Assembly: GCF_900167055.1 (NCBI RefSeq)
Contig: NZ_FUXP01000001.1
Location: forward strand, 830,734 to 894,733
DNA length: 64,000 bases
Direction of reading: 5' to 3'
Source: Lysobacter spongiicola DSM 21749
GTDB taxonomy: Bacteria > Pseudomonadota > Gammaproteobacteria > Xanthomonadales > Xanthomonadaceae
Below, one piece after another: positions 62,729 to 64,000 of this stretch. A program made the position numbers and the translations under genes. Every line of letters starts with the position of its first letter. Position 1 is the first letter of the stretch. Under the pieces are notes generated by a model. It did no database searches, had not been told where the DNA came from, and saw nothing but the letters and a program-made list of their open reading frames with translations.

Positions 62729-63171
62729 GCCACCGCACTCCTCTTGTGGGCCTTGTGGCGGCGCGCGAACTCCTTCGCCAACTGCGCCAGGGACACCGAG
62801 GCGAACCGCTCCATCAGCAGCGCCTCGGCCTCGTCGAAAGCATCGTTCAAGGCCGCGTTAACCACCTGCTCGACCAGGCAGGCGGGGTTCTCGCTTCGGT
62901 GCCCGACGGCGAACAGCGCCGGCTCGCCGAGCGCCTCGTGCAGGTCCCGGAGCGTCACGGTGGCCAGGTCGGCCTTGATGGTCCAGCCCCCTGCATGGCC
63001 ACGGCCGGCGGCGACCAGCCCGGCATCGCGCAGGAGCCCCATGGTGCGCCTGACCACCACCGGGTTGGTGCCCAGGCACTGGCCCAGGGCGGCGGACGTC
63101 ATCGGCCCGGGGTGCTCGGCCATGTGCAGCAACGCATGCAGGACGGCGGAAAGACGGCTGTCTCGTTTCAT
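62725..63171 (-). CDS. Rrf2-family transcriptional regulator
   Basis: The 148-aa regulator has a winged-helix N-terminus (SRLSAVLHALLHMAEHP, then TSAALGQCLGTNPVVVRRTMG) and the wing-loop pattern AGRGHAGGWTIKAD of the Rrf2 family. It has only two Cys (in LGQCLG and NPACLV), one less than iron-sulfur members such as IscR or NsrR, so it probably senses through thiols. It starts at 63171, and a perfect 7-bp inverted repeat overlaps this start codon, indicating tight self-repression together with the downstream flavoprotein. Confidence 0.92.
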   Translation of the reverse strand: MKRDSRLSAVLHALLHMAEHPGPMTSAALGQCLGTNPVVVRRTMGLLRDAGLVAAGRGHAGGWTIKADLATVTLRDLHEALGEPALFAVGHRSENPACLVEQVVNAALNDAFDEAEALLMERFASVSLAQLAKEFARRHKAHKRSAVA

Positions 63172-63190
63172 GTAACTAACCATGTTACAT
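63170..63190 (-). promoter_or_regulatory. Rrf2 operator overlapping its own start codon
   Basis: ATGTAAC-TAACCAT-GTTACAT is a perfect 7-bp inverted repeat with a 7-base spacer. Its left arm includes the first two bases of the regulator's start codon on the minus strand, so a bound dimer would block both transcription and initiation. The GTAAC-N7-GTTAC form resembles known Rrf2-family sites. Confidence 0.7.
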
Positions 63191-63221
63191 ATGGCGACCC
63201 TCGTCAAGCCCCGAGATCGTC

Positions 63222-63422
63222 GTGTTCTCGTTCAACGATCCAAGCGCCGCCACCCACTACATCGAGGGTGTGATCAAGAAGGTGCCGGGCCTCGCGGCGC
63301 TCCATCGGATGTCCGCGCTACTGCTCGCGGAGGTGGTTCCCGAGGACGGCCACGTGCTCGTGCTCGGTGCGGGCGGCGGCCTGGAGCTCAGCGCGCTTGC
63401 CGAAGCGCGCCCCGGATTTTGA
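63222..63422 (+). pseudogene. truncated SAM-dependent methyltransferase
   Basis: This 66-codon frame (GTG 63222 to TGA 63422) matches the N-terminal part of a class I methyltransferase: FSFNDPSAATHYIEGVIKKV, ALHRMSALLLAEVVPEDG and motif I HVLVLGAGGGLELSALAE. It stops straight after RPGF, where the family continues with the rest of the Rossmann fold. The remaining two thirds are missing, so it is a broken gene. The 260 bases that follow (63423-63682) hold a short repeat, an attC-like palindrome and no gene. Confidence 0.8.
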
Positions 63423-63492
63423 GGGGATCGAGCTGTTCTATGCCCCGTTTTCGTTTCGGTTGGGAAACGTATCGGCCGTAGCTCACCTGAGG

Positions 63493-63515
63493 CCGCTTCC
63501 GGCCAAGACCGGACC
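63493..63515 (+). repeat. short dispersed repeat, copy 2
   Basis: CCGCTTCCGGCCAAGACCG-GACC is nearly identical to 48744-48765. It lies just after the broken methyltransferase, in the rearranged right end. Possibly part of a dispersed intergenic repeat family; only two copies were noticed. Confidence 0.4.
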
Positions 63516-63540
63516 TTCGCTTGGGGCACTCCACCTCGGA

Positions 63541-63590
63541 AGAACTTGACCGACCCGCGAAGCGGGTTCGGCTTAAGTGAATTGTCGGAC
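63541..63590. repeat. attC-like imperfect palindrome
   Basis: The core CCGACCCGC-GAA-GCGGGTTCGG (63550-63571) forms a hairpin with one extra T. It continues as CTTAAGTGAATTGTCGGAC. Read on the minus strand the end is GTCCGACAATTCACTTAAGCC, which is like the 5' part of integron attC sites (GYYTAACAATTCA...AAGCC) with TAAC changed to CGAC. The other end is degenerate. I suggest a decayed cassette recombination site; no integrase or intact cassette is visible. Confidence 0.4.
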
Positions 63591-63682
63591 ATTCCCCCGG
63601 GCGGCTCACGTGCCATCCTGATTGCCGGCTACCATTGCAGATGATGACGGACCTCACCACGACGCTTCGAGCGCGCCTAGGG

Positions 63683-64000
63683 CTAGCTGTGTAAACCCAG
63701 GACGTTGTTCAGTGGAAGCTGGATGCGGCTGATCGGGGGTTGGTAGCCAAGGCTGGCGTGCGGCCGGTGCCAGTTGTAGTGGTGCAGCCAGCGAGGAAGA
63801 GCGTGCCGACGCTGCTCCGAGCTGTCGTAGGAGCGGGCATAGGCCCATTCGCGCAAAGCGGTCTGGACCAGGCGTTCGGCCTTGCCGTTGGTGCGTGGCG
63901 TGTAGGGCCGGGTGCGCAGATGGCGCAGGCCCAAGCGGCGCAGGAGCCGGCAGAAGCGCCGGGACTTGTAGCAGGCACCGTTGTCGGTCATCACCCGGGT
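63683..64000 (-). CDS. IS481-family transposase, C-terminal part (IS runs off the window)
   Basis: The last 105 residues of a DDE transposase are present; the 5' part lies beyond the window. Signatures are VMTDNGACYKS (second catalytic Asp), RPYTPRTNGKAERLVQTALRE (catalytic Glu) and PRWLHHYNWHRPHASLGYQPP, the hallmark end of IS481/IS3-group enzymes. The stop TAG is at 63683, and the element's terminal repeat should lie close to it, perhaps around TGTGTAAACCCAGG (63688 onward), as IS481 elements start with TGT. The insertion is next to a broken methyltransferase gene, so the IS may have caused or followed that rearrangement. Confidence 0.9.
   Translation of the reverse strand, partial: TRVMTDNGACYKSRRFCRLLRRLGLRHLRTRPYTPRTNGKAERLVQTALREWAYARSYDSSEQRRHALPRWLHHYNWHRPHASLGYQPPISRIQLPLNNVLGLHS

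Noticed and set aside
63550..63571. GC hairpin as an intrinsic terminator
   Set aside because: No T run on either strand, and the flanks fit an attC-like site better.

Overview
The window looks like a chromosomal segment of a high-GC gammaproteobacterium of the Xanthomonadaceae/Lysobacteraceae (Luteimonas/Lysobacter-like). The reasons are the uniformly GC-rich coding, the stand-alone gcvP behind a tandem glycine riboswitch, an ACE-like M2 peptidase, a TonB receptor/phytase pair, DNA ligase D, and one copy of the TGTAGGAGCGGCTTCAGCCGCGA-type REP hairpin common in this family. The placement rests on sequence recognition only; no database search was possible.

Layout. 0-11.3 kb: M2 peptidase, Bcr/CflA exporter, a KaiC-like double ATPase overlapping a hybrid histidine kinase, TPR protein, metallophosphoesterase, small lipoprotein, and a second PAS-containing hybrid kinase. 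11.3-17.1 kb: ligD diverging from a tandem glycine riboswitch and gcvP. 17.1-19.6 kb: a short accessory block with a type VI secretion cargo set (PAAR protein, amidase, lipoprotein immunity candidate) next to an AbrB/Doc toxin-antitoxin pair with a palindromic operator. 19.6-27.7 kb: DedA, a TonB receptor and a phytase diverging from an intergenic region with two Pho-box-like sites, a frameshifted MATE transporter, catalase and an FMN reductase.

27.8-37.7 kb: one long minus-strand operon bracketed by type I restriction-modification genes. The order of transcription is hsdM, hsdS, an unknown 252-aa protein, a GIY-YIG/DUF4357 nuclease, an HNH endonuclease, a winged-helix nucleotidyltransferase, a HEPN-like protein, hsdR. 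Most genes are joined by 4-base ATGA overlaps. This is the strongest candidate for an under-described composite defence system. 38.1-42.6 kb: a four-gene operon of exported proteins ending in a CsgG/FlgT-like lipoprotein, with a perfect 9-bp inverted repeat over its promoter region; its function is unknown to me. A second, truncated nucleotidyltransferase at 42.7-42.9 kb suggests that 27.8-42.9 kb may be one accessory island.

43-64 kb: catalase-related peroxidase with cytochrome b561, ACR3 arsenite exporter, ECF sigma factor with a membrane partner, amidohydrolase, oxidoreductase, methyltransferase. Next come a persulfide-dioxygenase/YeeE-YedE sulfur operon diverging from a SulP transporter, and a heavy-metal RND efflux operon (His-rich protein, czcC, His-rich lipoprotein, czcB, czcA) that ends in a CDF-transporter stump and ynfA. 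The right end has a thioredoxin-reductase-like enzyme with its Rrf2 regulator, a truncated methyltransferase, an attC-like palindrome and the 3' part of an IS481-family transposase, so it has been rearranged.
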